DNA of 64,000 nucleotides from Veillonella parvula (GCF_902810435.1 NZ_LR778174.1:1-64000), one strand, 5' to 3'; positions 28,625 to 38,595 are shown, counted from the stretch's first letter. Notes: generated by a model from the sequence alone, not told the origin. Numbers and translations: made by a program.

Positions 28625-29941
28625 ATGGACTGTTATTTATTATTACTAGTATCGTATGTGACATATGTAGTATTAGGCTATAAGAAATTTAAATTGCCTA
28701 TCATATCCCCTACAATGATTACATTGTTATCCTTAACGATTGTTATTGCTTTGGGATATTGGTATAGATATGAAATGGGAACAGAACTTTACTTTTATAC
28801 CTTTATAGTAATCGCTCTTGGTGGAGGGGCTATTTTAGGCACTGGTTATGGTGTGCAGAGATGGGCTAAAATTAATTGGGGAGACCCAACATCTATTGAG
28901 AATATTTTTGACAGTAATCGCTATCCTTTAGTGGGGATAGTAAATCTTTCAGTTCGATATAAATACATATCTATGTATATGATATTTTTTATTTTATTTT
29001 CTTTATTCTGTGTATTCATTAATACGACTGGTGATAGTGATGTTAGTCGTATGACTCAATATAGAGATATTATTTTATATCCTCAATTACATCCTAATGA
29101 TACACGATTTATATTTATTAACTCTCAATTTTATAAGATTGCATGGGCCATAACATATGTGTCGGCTTATGTAGCTATATATAATGGCGTTATTTTAAAT
29201 AAGCCTATTTTTAAAGGAACGGGTCTTCTTACAATAGTTATTTTTTTCTGTATTGGTAGTTCTATTGCTATGGGTGCACGCCAACCAGCTATCGAAATAT
29301 TTATCTTCATGATTTTGACGTATTTATTTCTCCTAGTTAAAGAGCAATATTTTGATCAAGTTAAAAGATTTTTATTTAAACTCATTCCTATTACTATAAT
29401 TAGCCCATTTTTATATATTCTTTATGGTATATTAGTAGGTCGCCATGATGGTAATAATGTAACATTGCAACGGGTTACTGAATTATTAGCCGGTGGTATT
29501 TATGCGTTGAATATTCATATATGGGAGCCAGCACGCACTACTTATTTCGGACAATCTAGTTTTGCAGATGTATATGATAAATTGATTAATTTTGGCTTGT
29601 TACCAGAATCAGCACGAATGGCTTATCATGAATTTGATAAATTTGGCAATACATTATCTTTATTTGGGCGTTGGTATGAAGATTTCGGTATTTTGGGTGT
29701 TATTATTATGAGTATTATAGTGACTGCATTATTTTCATTAGCCTATGAATACTTACAACGTCGCTCTAATGGCGATATTTGGACTCATGTTTGGACAGCT
29801 ATTTTTCTTACTGAACTAGTATCACTTGTATGGGCGGGCTATGATGATCGTATCCGTGCATTATTAGCATTTTATCAATTTGTTATTATTGGTTTAATAG
29901 GTCTATTTATTTACGTAGGTTATCGAGTAAAGATAAAGTAA
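28625..29941 (+). CDS. O-antigen/polysaccharide repeat-unit polymerase (Wzy-like)
   Basis: A 438-residue membrane protein with 10 or more predicted helices and a long periplasmic loop (about 265-355), the general shape of Wzy polymerases. Primary-sequence motifs are weak, as usual for Wzy. GARQPAIEIFIFMILTYLFLL and SLFGRWYEDFGILGVIIMS resemble oligosaccharide repeat-unit polymerases. AGGAAGA precedes the ATG. Its place between a GT9 and a Wzx-like flippase supports the call more than sequence alone. Very AT-rich compared with the replication genes. Confidence 0.8.
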   Translation: MDCYLLLLVSYVTYVVLGYKKFKLPIISPTMITLLSLTIVIALGYWYRYEMGTELYFYTFIVIALGGGAILGTGYGVQRWAKINWGDPTSIENIFDSNRYPLVGIVNLSVRYKYISMYMIFFILFSLFCVFINTTGDSDVSRMTQYRDIILYPQLHPNDTRFIFINSQFYKIAWAITYVSAYVAIYNGVILNKPIFKGTGLLTIVIFFCIGSSIAMGARQPAIEIFIFMILTYLFLLVKEQYFDQVKRFLFKLIPITIISPFLYILYGILVGRHDGNNVTLQRVTELLAGGIYALNIHIWEPARTTYFGQSSFADVYDKLINFGLLPESARMAYHEFDKFGNTLSLFGRWYEDFGILGVIIMSIIVTALFSLAYEYLQRRSNGDIWTHVWTAIFLTELVSLVWAGYDDRIRALLAFYQFVIIGLIGLFIYVGYRVKIK

Positions 29942-29956
29942 CCAAAGAGGTAGATT

Positions 29957-31357
29957 ATGAATATTTCCATCAAAAAAAGAGATGTTTTATGGTCTTATGG
30001 AAGTATGGCTCTCACGATGGCAGTAAATCTCTTACTATTGCCACTTTATATCTATTTCTTTACACCTGATATGGTGGGACTATGGTATGTATTTATTAGT
30101 ATAGGATCTATTGCTTTACTATTTGATTTTGGTTTTTCCATTACCTTTGCTCGTAATATAACGTATTGTTGGAGTGGTGCTCAAGAACTTAAAGCAAAGC
30201 ATGTTGCTTTTTCTGAATCAAAAGAAGTTAACTTTTCCTTATTAAAAGCTGTCCTTAAAGCTTGTCAATCGATTTATGCTATCTTAGGTGGTAGTGCTTT
30301 AGTCTTAATGTACACTTTAGGAATGTATTATATAGGTAGCTTAGTTAGTCCTAGTTCTCGCTGGGAAGCCTATATCGCATGGGCAGCGTATGGGTTTGGA
30401 ATTTTTTTAAATCTTTATTACAGCTACTATATCTCATTTCTTCGAGGTGTAGGTGCTATTACATTGGCTAATAAAAGTATTGTTTATGCTCGTTTATTGC
30501 AAATGGTATTTACGATTATTTTACTTTTATTGGGATTTGGTATTATTGGGGCGAGTATAGGCTACCTTATATATGGTCTTGGATTTAAGCTCTTTGGGCA
30601 TAGATATTTTTATAAATATGAGCATATTGGTGAGAAATTGAGATTTGCTACAAATCTTGTTACTACATCTACAGCAGATATATTCCGAACTATTTGGTAT
30701 AATGCGTGGCGAGATGGGATTGTATCTATATCTAATTATATATTAACTCAAGCAACTATTATTATTTCATCATTTTATTTAAGTTTGGCACAAACTGGTA
30801 TGTATTCCATTGCTATTCAACTGACTACTGCAGTAGCTGTTGTTGCTAGTACACTATATAATACATATCAACCGGCCTTTCAAAATGCATATATCACTAA
30901 GGATCAGCCTCGTTTAAGAGAATTATTTTCTTTTTCGGTGACATTATTTATTGTGATTTACTGGGTTGGTATATTTGGTTTATGGCTTGTTGGGCTACCA
31001 TTGTTAAATATGATTAAGCCTAATTTTGTTATTTCTGATACAGTTCTTTGGGGTGCAAGTATTATGCAATTTGTTATTTACTATCGGAACTGTTATACAT
31101 CTTATTTCTCTTGTACTAATCGTATTATCTATGTAAAAAGCTTCATTCTATCTTCTGCAATAGGTCTTGTGATATCTCTTGCATTTATGGAACTTTTTGA
31201 TCTTGGTATTTTGGGGTTACTTGGTGGGATAATTTTATCTCAATTGATGTATAACAGTTGGTACTGGCCCTACAAGACGCATAAGGAAATGGAGATGAGT
31301 TGGATAGAATCTATTGTGAAAGGTATTGACAGTGTTTTAGGTAGAATTAAGAAATAA
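29957..31357 (+). CDS. Polysaccharide flippase (Wzx-like)
   Basis: A 466-residue integral membrane protein with 12-14 helices. The N-terminus WSYGSMALTMAVNLLLLPLYIYFFTPDMVGLWYVFISIGS matches the oligosaccharide-flippase fold. It would move undecaprenyl-linked repeat units across the inner membrane. It lies next to a Wzy-like gene and a WbaP-like gene, completing the initiation-flip-polymerise set. No Wzz chain-length regulator was seen in the window. AAAGAGG lies upstream of the ATG. Confidence 0.88.
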   Translation: MNISIKKRDVLWSYGSMALTMAVNLLLLPLYIYFFTPDMVGLWYVFISIGSIALLFDFGFSITFARNITYCWSGAQELKAKHVAFSESKEVNFSLLKAVLKACQSIYAILGGSALVLMYTLGMYYIGSLVSPSSRWEAYIAWAAYGFGIFLNLYYSYYISFLRGVGAITLANKSIVYARLLQMVFTIILLLLGFGIIGASIGYLIYGLGFKLFGHRYFYKYEHIGEKLRFATNLVTTSTADIFRTIWYNAWRDGIVSISNYILTQATIIISSFYLSLAQTGMYSIAIQLTTAVAVVASTLYNTYQPAFQNAYITKDQPRLRELFSFSVTLFIVIYWVGIFGLWLVGLPLLNMIKPNFVISDTVLWGASIMQFVIYYRNCYTSYFSCTNRIIYVKSFILSSAIGLVISLAFMELFDLGILGLLGGIILSQLMYNSWYWPYKTHKEMEMSWIESIVKGIDSVLGRIKK

Positions 31358-31414
31358 TTATATTGACTAATTATTTTGTATGATTATTTTTTCTATTTAG
31401 AAAGAGGAATTAAT

Positions 31415-32539
31415 ATGGAGAGTAAACCTATACGTATTTTACATATCATTGGAATTTTAGTTGGTGGTGGTGTAGAAACGGTTGTGATGAACTATTATAA
31501 GAATATAGATCATTCTAAGGTACAATTTGACTTTGTTGTTCACGACAATGATAAAGTAGATATTACAGATATTGTTGAAAAGATGGGTGGTAGAGTTTAT
31601 AAGATTCCAGCCTATTATAAAAATATTTTTGGCTTTATGTATAGTATCTATAATATAGTAAGAGAGAATAAATATAATATCGTTCATTGCCATATGACAA
31701 CCCTTGGTATATTTTCACTATTACCTTCATGGCTAGCAGGTGCTAAGGTTCGTATTTTACATGGGCATAGTACTACTGTTAAAAGTGAAATAAAGCGAAA
31801 TCTTATGAAATTAGTATTACGTCCATTTTCGACATTTGTAGCTAATCGTCAATTTGCTTGTAGTAAAATTGCAGCTTGTTGGTTATTTGGAAGTGATAAA
31901 AATGTAGAAATTATTAAAAATGCAATTGAAGTCGAAAAATTTCAATTTAATGAGAATTATCGAAATAAGCTTCGTGAAGAATTAGGGTTAGAGAATAAGT
32001 TTATTATTGGACATATAGGTAGATTTATGTATCAAAAAAATCATGAATATTTGATACAAATATTTAATAATATAGTTCATAAAATTCCCTCAGCACATCT
32101 TGTTCTAGTTGGTGATGGGCCATTGAGAGAACATATCTTACAAAAAATTGAGAATTTAGGTTTATCCACAAGAGTGACTTATTTAGGTTTACGGAAGGAT
32201 GTACATAAATTATATAGTTTATTTGATATATTTTACTTTCCTTCTTGGTATGAAGGTTTAGGATTAGTGGCAATTGAGGCTCAAGCTGAAAAGCTACCAA
32301 TTTTGATGAGTAATTTTATACCAGATGAAGCTGTCGTAGATAATACATTAGCAAAAAAATTAAATATTACAGAAAATGATATAAATCTATGGATAAATGA
32401 AACAGAACAAATTTATCAAAAATCTAATAATTTTATTTCACGTATAGGTGTAAATGATATTATTAGTCGTAATGGTTATGATATACATAAAGAAGTAAAA
32501 CGTTTAGAGGAGCTCTATTGTGAATACAGTAAAGGCTAA
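31415..32539 (+). CDS. Family 4 glycosyltransferase (EpsF-like)
   Basis: A 374-residue GT-B retaining glycosyltransferase. The N-terminal domain has IRILHIIGILVGGGVETVVMNYY and IVHCHMTTLGIFSLL. The C-terminal domain has IIGHIGRFMYQKNHEYLIQIF, LVLVGDGPLR, and FYFPSWYEGLGLVAIEAQA with the EX7E-type catalytic region. ATG 31415 with AAAGAGGAA upstream is chosen over an upstream TTG. The gene overlaps the next by 20 bp and is among the most AT-rich in the region, suggesting exchange by horizontal transfer. Confidence 0.92.
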   Translation: MESKPIRILHIIGILVGGGVETVVMNYYKNIDHSKVQFDFVVHDNDKVDITDIVEKMGGRVYKIPAYYKNIFGFMYSIYNIVRENKYNIVHCHMTTLGIFSLLPSWLAGAKVRILHGHSTTVKSEIKRNLMKLVLRPFSTFVANRQFACSKIAACWLFGSDKNVEIIKNAIEVEKFQFNENYRNKLREELGLENKFIIGHIGRFMYQKNHEYLIQIFNNIVHKIPSAHLVLVGDGPLREHILQKIENLGLSTRVTYLGLRKDVHKLYSLFDIFYFPSWYEGLGLVAIEAQAEKLPILMSNFIPDEAVVDNTLAKKLNITENDINLWINETEQIYQKSNNFISRIGVNDIISRNGYDIHKEVKRLEELYCEYSKG

Positions 32540-33590
32540 TACTAAACAATTAAATATTTTAGTAGAAATTATGCATGGTTTAGGTGATACTGTATGTGCT
32601 TTAGCATTATTAAAAGGAGTGCGGTATTTATATCCTGATGCAAAGCTAACAGTACTTTGTAAGATGAATTCAGGCCGTGATATTGTTGAATCTTCATATA
32701 TTTCCATAGATAAGATTATTGTTCTTGATGTATATAAGAATATATATACAACATTTAAAACAATAATGAATTTAAGAAAACAAAATTTTGATATAGGGAT
32801 TAGTGCTGGCATTACACCAGTAAAAAAATCACAACTTTTTATGAAATTATGTGGGGTAAAACAACATATAGGTTTTCAAGCTTCGGGCACTAATAAATAT
32901 GACTATGATATGCATTTTGTGGAAGCTAATGTGAAGACGTTAGGTTTAGAGTTTAATGATGAATTAAGACCACAGTTATATGTAGATACTGATAGTGATA
33001 AATCCATATGTCATTATTTTGATAGTTTAGACCAATCAAGACCTATTATTGGTTTATGTATTGGTAATGCAGACCCCTCTTTTACTAATCGTTGGCTAAG
33101 GGTTGGTCGTGTTTTTCCAAAAGCGTGGGGCATTACAAAGATGCATAATCTTTTAGACTTATTGATAAAAGATGGAAATCAAATTGTACTAATTGGAGGG
33201 CCTCAAGAGATACTCTTATTAGAAGAGCTAACCGAGTTTTTAAAGTTACCACATGTTATAAATTTAGTGGGGAAATGTAGTATTAAACAAAGTATGGCTG
33301 CTATAAAACGATGTACCTGTTCTATAGGTATTGATACTGGTATGCAACATATTGCAGGTGCTTTATCAGTACCTACAATATCTATATTTGGGCCTACAAA
33401 TCCTAAATATATAGGAGCTTTTTCAGATTGTAGTTATTTTGTAGAATATGAGACCGATTGTAAATATTGCTTTGGAACAAATCAATACCTTCATTGTAAT
33501 CACCGTCGTTGCTTAACAGAAATTACTCCACAACAAGTGATGGATACTGTGCATCAGGTATTAAAAAAGGGTAATCATGAGAATGTATAG
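32520..33590 (+). CDS. Family 9 glycosyltransferase (heptosyltransferase-like), second copy
   Basis: A 356-residue GT9 enzyme with NILVEIMHGLGDTVCALALLKGVR, QIVLIGGPQEILLLEEL and CSIGIDTGMQHIAGALSVPTISIFGPTNP, the heptosyltransferase donor site. The C-terminus carries a CKYCFGTNQYLHCNHRRCL cysteine cluster like that of the first GT9. It starts at GTG with GAGGAG upstream and overlaps the preceding gene, so translation is coupled. It is not a recent duplicate of the first GT9, as the proteins differ widely. Confidence 0.9.
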   Translation: MNTVKANTKQLNILVEIMHGLGDTVCALALLKGVRYLYPDAKLTVLCKMNSGRDIVESSYISIDKIIVLDVYKNIYTTFKTIMNLRKQNFDIGISAGITPVKKSQLFMKLCGVKQHIGFQASGTNKYDYDMHFVEANVKTLGLEFNDELRPQLYVDTDSDKSICHYFDSLDQSRPIIGLCIGNADPSFTNRWLRVGRVFPKAWGITKMHNLLDLLIKDGNQIVLIGGPQEILLLEELTEFLKLPHVINLVGKCSIKQSMAAIKRCTCSIGIDTGMQHIAGALSVPTISIFGPTNPKYIGAFSDCSYFVEYETDCKYCFGTNQYLHCNHRRCLTEITPQQVMDTVHQVLKKGNHENV

Positions 33591-33643
33591 TGCATATAAT
33601 TGCTATAAATATTAGTTCATTTTATTAATAGGAGACATTACTT

Positions 33644-34204
33644 ATGGATATTATTACACAAAGATTTGATGATCATTTAGATACTCATACGAAGATGCGT
33701 AATTATATTGAAGAGATTCGAGTAGTTGCGGATATATGTAAGAATGCTCTTGATAAAGGACATAAAATTCTTTTCTGTGGTAATGGGGGATCAGCTGCTG
33801 ATGCTCAACATTTGGCAGCTGAATTGGTAGGACGTTTTGTAAAAGAACGGGAGTCTTTACCTGCTATTGCTCTTACAACAGATACTTCTATTTTGACAGC
33901 TGTAGCTAATGACTATTCTTATGATGATGTCTTTTCTCGTCAAGTAGCTGGTTTGGGACAGGCTGGAGATGTATTAATAGGCATTTCTACATCAGGAAAT
34001 TCTAAGAACGTGGTTAAGGCCACAGAACTAGCAAAACAGAAAGGTCTAAAAACAATTGCATTTACTGGTGAAGGTGGCGGCAAACTTGGTGCTCTTTGTG
34101 ATGCCGTAATAGCCGTTCCATCTAAGACCACAGCTCGCATTCAAGAAATGCATATAATGGTAGGACATATTATCTGTGAGATTGTTGAGGAAGACTATGA
34201 TTAA
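33644..34204 (+). CDS. gmhA: Sedoheptulose 7-phosphate isomerase
   Basis: Converts sedoheptulose 7-phosphate to D-glycero-D-manno-heptose 7-phosphate, the first step to ADP-heptose. The 186 residues carry the SIS fold with ILFCGNGGSAADAQHLAAELVGRFVKER, TTDTSILTAVANDYSYDDVFSRQV, GISTSGNSKNV and QEMHIMVGHIICE. Length is normal. A GGAGA ribosome-binding site precedes the ATG. Its end overlaps the hldE start by 8 bp. Together they cover isomerase, kinase and nucleotidyltransferase. The GmhB phosphatase and HldD epimerase are not in the window. Confidence 0.95.
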   Translation: MDIITQRFDDHLDTHTKMRNYIEEIRVVADICKNALDKGHKILFCGNGGSAADAQHLAAELVGRFVKERESLPAIALTTDTSILTAVANDYSYDDVFSRQVAGLGQAGDVLIGISTSGNSKNVVKATELAKQKGLKTIAFTGEGGGKLGALCDAVIAVPSKTTARIQEMHIMVGHIICEIVEEDYD

Positions 34205-35678
34205 GAAAACTATTAATAAGTTCTTACATGATAGTCTGCCGAATCTTCGTATAGCTGTCATTGGTGATCTTATGGTAGATCGTTATGTCTTTGGTGATGT
34301 AAGTCGTATATCTCCAGAAGCTCCAGTCCCTGTGAATCGAGTAAAACAGATGAAAGAAGTCCTTGGTGGGGCCGCAAATGTTGCTGCGAATCTTGCCAAT
34401 TTGGATGTTCATGTATATGTCGGTGGAGTCGCGGGACAAGATACCCATGGAAATCTTTTACAAGACTTATTAGATTCTAATGGTATTGATAAAAGTGGCG
34501 TAGTGATCTCTAATGAAAGATCTACCATAACTAAGATGCGAATTTTAGGTGCTCGTCAACAAATGATGCGGCTAGACTTTGAAACAGTTCGAGATGTTGA
34601 CCAACAGGAAGAGGAGGCACTCATTCGTTGGCTGACTATTCTCTGCCAAAAAGGATTAGATGGAATTGTTATCTCTGATTATGGAAAAGGGGTTTGCACA
34701 GACACTCTTTTAAGACAAATTTTCAACTTGGCTAATCAATATATGATACCAACTATTGTTGATCCTAAGGGAGCTCAGTGGAATAAGTATGATGGGGCTA
34801 CCTTTATTACTCCTAATGTGAAGGAGTTATCTGAACGAGTTGGTTATTCTATTAGAAATGATGATGATAATATAGTGACTGCAGCTAAAGAGGCTCTAGA
34901 TACTAATAATATTCAATATATTATTGCTACTAGATCTGAAAAGGGTATCTCTGTTATTGCTAGAGATGGCCGGATTTGGCATAATCCAGCTACTCAACAA
35001 GATGTTTTTGATGTATCTGGTGCTGGTGATACAGTTGTGGCTACGATGATTTGCTCTATCGCGGCTAATCTTTCTATGCGGACAGCTCTTCATGTAGCTA
35101 ATGGGGCAGCTGGTATTGTAGTATCTAAAGTGGGTACTTATCCTATTCATCGACAAGAATTAATTGATTTGTGGATGTCTCTTCAAGAAGGAAAATCTAT
35201 AGAAAAGTCACTCTATTCTTGGGAAGAAATGAAGACTTTAGTTCGACAATGGCAAGATCAAGGAGATACAGTTGTTTTTACTAATGGATGCTTTGATATT
35301 CTTCATAGAGGGCATATTACGTACTTGCAAGAAGCGGCTCAACTAGGTGATCGACTTATTATAGGCCTAAACTCTGATGCTTCCGTAAGGCGCCTTAAAG
35401 GGGAAACTCGTCCTTTAGTAGAGGGAGAAGATAGGGCTTATTTATTGAGTGCTTTGGGTTGTGTCGATGGTGTTGTACTTTTTGATGAAGATACTCCATT
35501 CCAATTATTAGAAACTATTCGACCTAACATACTTGTTAAGGGTGGAGACTATAAAGTAGATGAAGTAATTGGACGTGAATTTGTAGACTCAGTACAAATT
35601 CTATCTTTTAAAGACGGATACTCAACTACTAATGTGGTAAATAAAATTGCTAATTTAGTAAAAGACAATAAATTATGA
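34197..35678 (+). CDS. hldE: Bifunctional heptose 7-phosphate kinase / heptose 1-phosphate adenyltransferase
   Basis: Two-domain enzyme of 493 residues. The N-terminal PfkB-type kinase (about 1-320) has IGDLMVDRYVFGDVSRISPEAPVPV, GGAANVAANLANL and the catalytic DVSGAGDTVVATM. The C-terminal nucleotidyltransferase (about 350-490) has VFTNGCFDILHRGHITYLQ and LKGETRPLV, plus the late KGGDY. ATG 34197 sits in the gmhA end, with GAGGAAG as ribosome-binding site; an upstream GTG at 34176 is less likely. It completes the ADP-heptose precursor pair that feeds the GT9 enzymes. It is the last gene of the polysaccharide run. Confidence 0.95.
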   Translation: MIKKTINKFLHDSLPNLRIAVIGDLMVDRYVFGDVSRISPEAPVPVNRVKQMKEVLGGAANVAANLANLDVHVYVGGVAGQDTHGNLLQDLLDSNGIDKSGVVISNERSTITKMRILGARQQMMRLDFETVRDVDQQEEEALIRWLTILCQKGLDGIVISDYGKGVCTDTLLRQIFNLANQYMIPTIVDPKGAQWNKYDGATFITPNVKELSERVGYSIRNDDDNIVTAAKEALDTNNIQYIIATRSEKGISVIARDGRIWHNPATQQDVFDVSGAGDTVVATMICSIAANLSMRTALHVANGAAGIVVSKVGTYPIHRQELIDLWMSLQEGKSIEKSLYSWEEMKTLVRQWQDQGDTVVFTNGCFDILHRGHITYLQEAAQLGDRLIIGLNSDASVRRLKGETRPLVEGEDRAYLLSALGCVDGVVLFDEDTPFQLLETIRPNILVKGGDYKVDEVIGREFVDSVQILSFKDGYSTTNVVNKIANLVKDNKL

Positions 35679-36061
35679 TGATAATAATAAGATAAGTATT
35701 GTTGTTACCTCACATGTATAGAATACAAGACGTTGGACATAATATAGATAAATCTTATATAAAATATACGGAGGAGCTTTAGATTTTCTTCTAACAGCTT
35801 TTTTAGTATTTAGGGGCTGTTTTGTTACAGCCCCATTTTATATAGGTGTCAATGGAATTAGTAATGTATTTGCCCTAAATTATTGAGTAGTTTATGTTTA
35901 AAATTTGATTTTTTTATACGTAAATACTATAATTTAATAAATTAATGTCTAAAAAATGAAGTTTTTGAACATTAATTTTGAAGGAATTAGATTAGAGTAT
36001 AAAATATTATCGTTTTGTACATCATATTTTATGATCCTGCAGGAAAGATTGGAGAGATAGT
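35679..36061. other. Gap with one or two terminators before the fic gene
   Basis: No gene is visible. GGGGCTGT (35813-35820) pairs with ACAGCCCC (35827-35834) and is followed by ATTTTATA, the likely end of the polysaccharide operon. A weaker hairpin with a six-T run lies at 35775-35804. A GGAGGAG motif at 35770-35776 has no following reading frame and may be a relic. The rest is AT-rich and should contain the fic promoter. Confidence 0.6.
35813..35840 (+). terminator. Intrinsic terminator after hldE
   Basis: Perfect 8-bp GC-rich stem (GGGGCTGT with ACAGCCCC), six-nt loop, then ATTTTAT. Confidence 0.75.
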
Positions 36062-37273
36062 ATGAAGTTTGAACCTATGTATAAAATATACTATAAACAA
36101 CCTTCTGATTGGCAGCGCATATTAGATAATCGTCGTAATTCTGAAAGCTCTATCTCCTTGCCTATTCCCATTCATGAATATAATAGACGTAATACATATG
36201 ATGCTTTTTTTATATATCATCCTGTATTAGTTCAGCTTTTATTATCATTAGAATCTAAAAAAAGTGCTTTTATCAATTTAGTTTCCAAGGTTCCTACAGT
36301 TATGATTTTGCATGTAATGAATACATTTTTATCTACTGAAATCAAAGCAAGTAATGATATTGAAGGTGTTTATAGTAGTCGTAAAGAGATTAGGGCGGCT
36401 ATACAGAATAGTCAGAATGATAAATTAAGATTTTCAAGTATTATTGCTAAGTATCAGTCTATTTTAGATAATCCTCATGGATTTAAGTTTGAAAGTAGTA
36501 AAGATATTAGAGATTTATTTGATGATATTATCAGCAATGAAATAGAAAAGAAAAATCAGCCAGACGGCGAGTTGTTTAGACGTGATTCTGTAGATATAGT
36601 GAATCATCAAGATAAAATAATTCATAGAGGGACATGGCCAGAGTCAGATATTATTATAGAGTTGGATCGAGCGCTAGGAATTCTTAATAATGAGGATTTA
36701 GTGTTACCAATTAGAGTAGCTATATTCCATTACTATTTTGGATATATTCACCCTTTCTATGATGGAAATGGGCGTACTAATCGTTTTATTTCAACAGCCT
36801 ATTTGGCAAAATATTATCATCCTCTTATTGCATTACGTTTATCGGCTGTAATTAATAATAATAAAAAACAATACTATGATGCTTTTAAAATGACTACAGC
36901 CGAGATTAATGGGGGCGATTTAACAACATTTGTAATTGCCTTTATTTCACTTATTGAAAGAACGATAGATAGTGCGATTGAGCTATTAGATAAGCGCATA
37001 AATCGGTTAGTTGAAGAGAAATTTAAATTAGAAGCATTTTTTGAAGTTCAACATATCAAAGATTCACTGCTTCAAGAGATATATTTCTTATTATTACAAG
37101 CTCGATTATTTTCCTTAGGTGCTGGTATTAGTAAAGCTGAAATTATGAATGCTTGTGGTAAAAGTAGAGGTACTATTTTTAATAGATTTAAACAAATTCC
37201 AGAAGAACATCTCATAAGGGTAAAAAATAGTCGTACCGAATCGTATATGTTAAAAATAAGTATATTAGAGTAA
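36062..37273 (+). CDS. Fic-domain protein with intrinsic inhibitory helix
   Basis: A 403-residue Fic protein likely to transfer AMP from ATP to a target hydroxyl group. The Fic core motif HPFYDGNGR (230-238) is complete, including catalytic His230. An upstream SNDIEG sequence (97-102) fits the inhibitory [S/T]xxxE[G/N] motif, so this is a class II, self-inhibited Fic in which Glu101 would block the gamma-phosphate site. The C-terminal part (about 330-403) resembles a winged helix (ISKAEIMNACGKSRGTIFNRF). There is no separate antitoxin gene beside it. Base composition is AT-rich like the preceding glycan genes. AMPylation is inference, and the target is unknown. Confidence 0.9.
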   Translation: MKFEPMYKIYYKQPSDWQRILDNRRNSESSISLPIPIHEYNRRNTYDAFFIYHPVLVQLLLSLESKKSAFINLVSKVPTVMILHVMNTFLSTEIKASNDIEGVYSSRKEIRAAIQNSQNDKLRFSSIIAKYQSILDNPHGFKFESSKDIRDLFDDIISNEIEKKNQPDGELFRRDSVDIVNHQDKIIHRGTWPESDIIIELDRALGILNNEDLVLPIRVAIFHYYFGYIHPFYDGNGRTNRFISTAYLAKYYHPLIALRLSAVINNNKKQYYDAFKMTTAEINGGDLTTFVIAFISLIERTIDSAIELLDKRINRLVEEKFKLEAFFEVQHIKDSLLQEIYFLLLQARLFSLGAGISKAEIMNACGKSRGTIFNRFKQIPEEHLIRVKNSRTESYMLKISILE

Positions 37274-37296
37274 CTTGATAATATATAATTTGTAAG

Positions 37297-37325
37297 GACA
37301 GTTGATTATATCAGCTGTCTTTTTT
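37297..37325 (+). terminator. Intrinsic terminator after the fic gene
   Basis: GACAGTTGAT and ATCAGCTGTC form a 10-bp stem with one G-T pair and a 3-nt loop, followed by a T-run. Confidence 0.85.
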
Positions 37326-37452
37326 ATGTGTAAAATTTGTCACAACATTCTCATATATTTCATGTATTTTATGATGTATACAAGTCATTTTGGTAATTAC
37401 CAGCTGGTGTAGTATTCATATAGTTTGAGAGAAGAAATATGAGGTATAGAGA

Positions 37453-38529
37453 ATGAGAGCGAGCAATATTGAGTTGTTGCGTATCATTTCGATGATACTA
37501 ATTATTATGCACCATTTTAGCGTGCACGGTTGTTTCCCCTTTACACCAGATTTAACGTTTAATAAGGTGTTTCTCCAAGTATTTGGTCTTGGAGGTAAGG
37601 CTGGTGTAGTCGCCTTTGTTATGATAACAGGCTATTTTATGGTTTTTAGTAGTTTTAAGCTGCACAAGTTTGCGAAGTTAGTAGGGCAGATTTGGCTTTA
37701 CAGCATTGCCATGCTGGGCGTAGCTATGGGTTTAGGACTCGATACGGTGACGTCAAGGAATATGATGCTCGCTTTATTGCCCATTGGTGCCATGAGTTGG
37801 TTTGCCCAGAACTTTTTAGTACTCTATTTATTAACGCCTATTATTAATCGAGTGCTTCATTGGCTGCAGCATAAATATTACGTTATGCTCCTAGTGGTTT
37901 CCACGGTAATCTGGTTCTTAATACCGACGGCGCTGAATTTGTGGCCTAATGTACCGCATACTACCTTTGGATTTAAACATATTTTTTCCTTTATTGTATT
38001 CTATTCGATGGGGGCGTACATTAAGCTGCACGGCTCACATATAACAAAGAAAATAGGTATTATTTTTACCGCCATAGGCTTTGTAGGGGCCTTTCTAGGG
38101 GATATCCTCGTCGATGTACTAGCTATGACGAATCCAGTGTATATGAAACAGATTTTCTACTTTACGCAAAATGATTATGGCTTCTTTCAATTGCTATTAG
38201 GCATTGGCGTATTTATTATTTTTTTGAAAGCAAAGATCACTTATCACCCTTGGATTAATGCGGTAGCATCTACTACCTTTGGTATATACCTATTGCATGA
38301 TAATAAGCTATTCCTTCATTACATGTGGGACAATGTATTAGCAACGTATCAGTACTATGATTCAATACTATTACCTCTGTATGCAGTTCTTGTAGTGGTG
38401 CTTATTTTTGTCATCGGTATGATTGTAGACTATGTGCGGTTAGATTTCATAGAAAAACCTGTGATGAAAGCAATCACGCCGAGCCTCGAGCGAATTCAGT
38501 CAAGGGTTGAGAAAGTAGTGCCATTATAA
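37453..38529 (+). CDS. Acyltransferase 3 family membrane protein
   Basis: A 358-residue protein with about ten membrane helices. It begins RASNIELLRIISMILIIMHHF; the histidine pair in MHHF and the first-helix arginine are hallmarks of acyltransferase 3 (OafA/WecH-type) enzymes that O-acetylate sugars. GAGAAG lies 25 bp upstream and the immediate ribosome-binding site is weak (ATAGAGA). It is separated from the glycan cluster by the fic gene, but modifying the surface polysaccharide is the obvious possibility. Confidence 0.88.
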   Translation: MRASNIELLRIISMILIIMHHFSVHGCFPFTPDLTFNKVFLQVFGLGGKAGVVAFVMITGYFMVFSSFKLHKFAKLVGQIWLYSIAMLGVAMGLGLDTVTSRNMMLALLPIGAMSWFAQNFLVLYLLTPIINRVLHWLQHKYYVMLLVVSTVIWFLIPTALNLWPNVPHTTFGFKHIFSFIVFYSMGAYIKLHGSHITKKIGIIFTAIGFVGAFLGDILVDVLAMTNPVYMKQIFYFTQNDYGFFQLLLGIGVFIIFLKAKITYHPWINAVASTTFGIYLLHDNKLFLHYMWDNVLATYQYYDSILLPLYAVLVVVLIFVIGMIVDYVRLDFIEKPVMKAITPSLERIQSRVEKVVPL

Positions 38530-38595
38530 TGCGATTATCAGTGTTTTTTGGTATAATATATAAGTATTCTTACCATAAAACGGGAGGTAATTATA

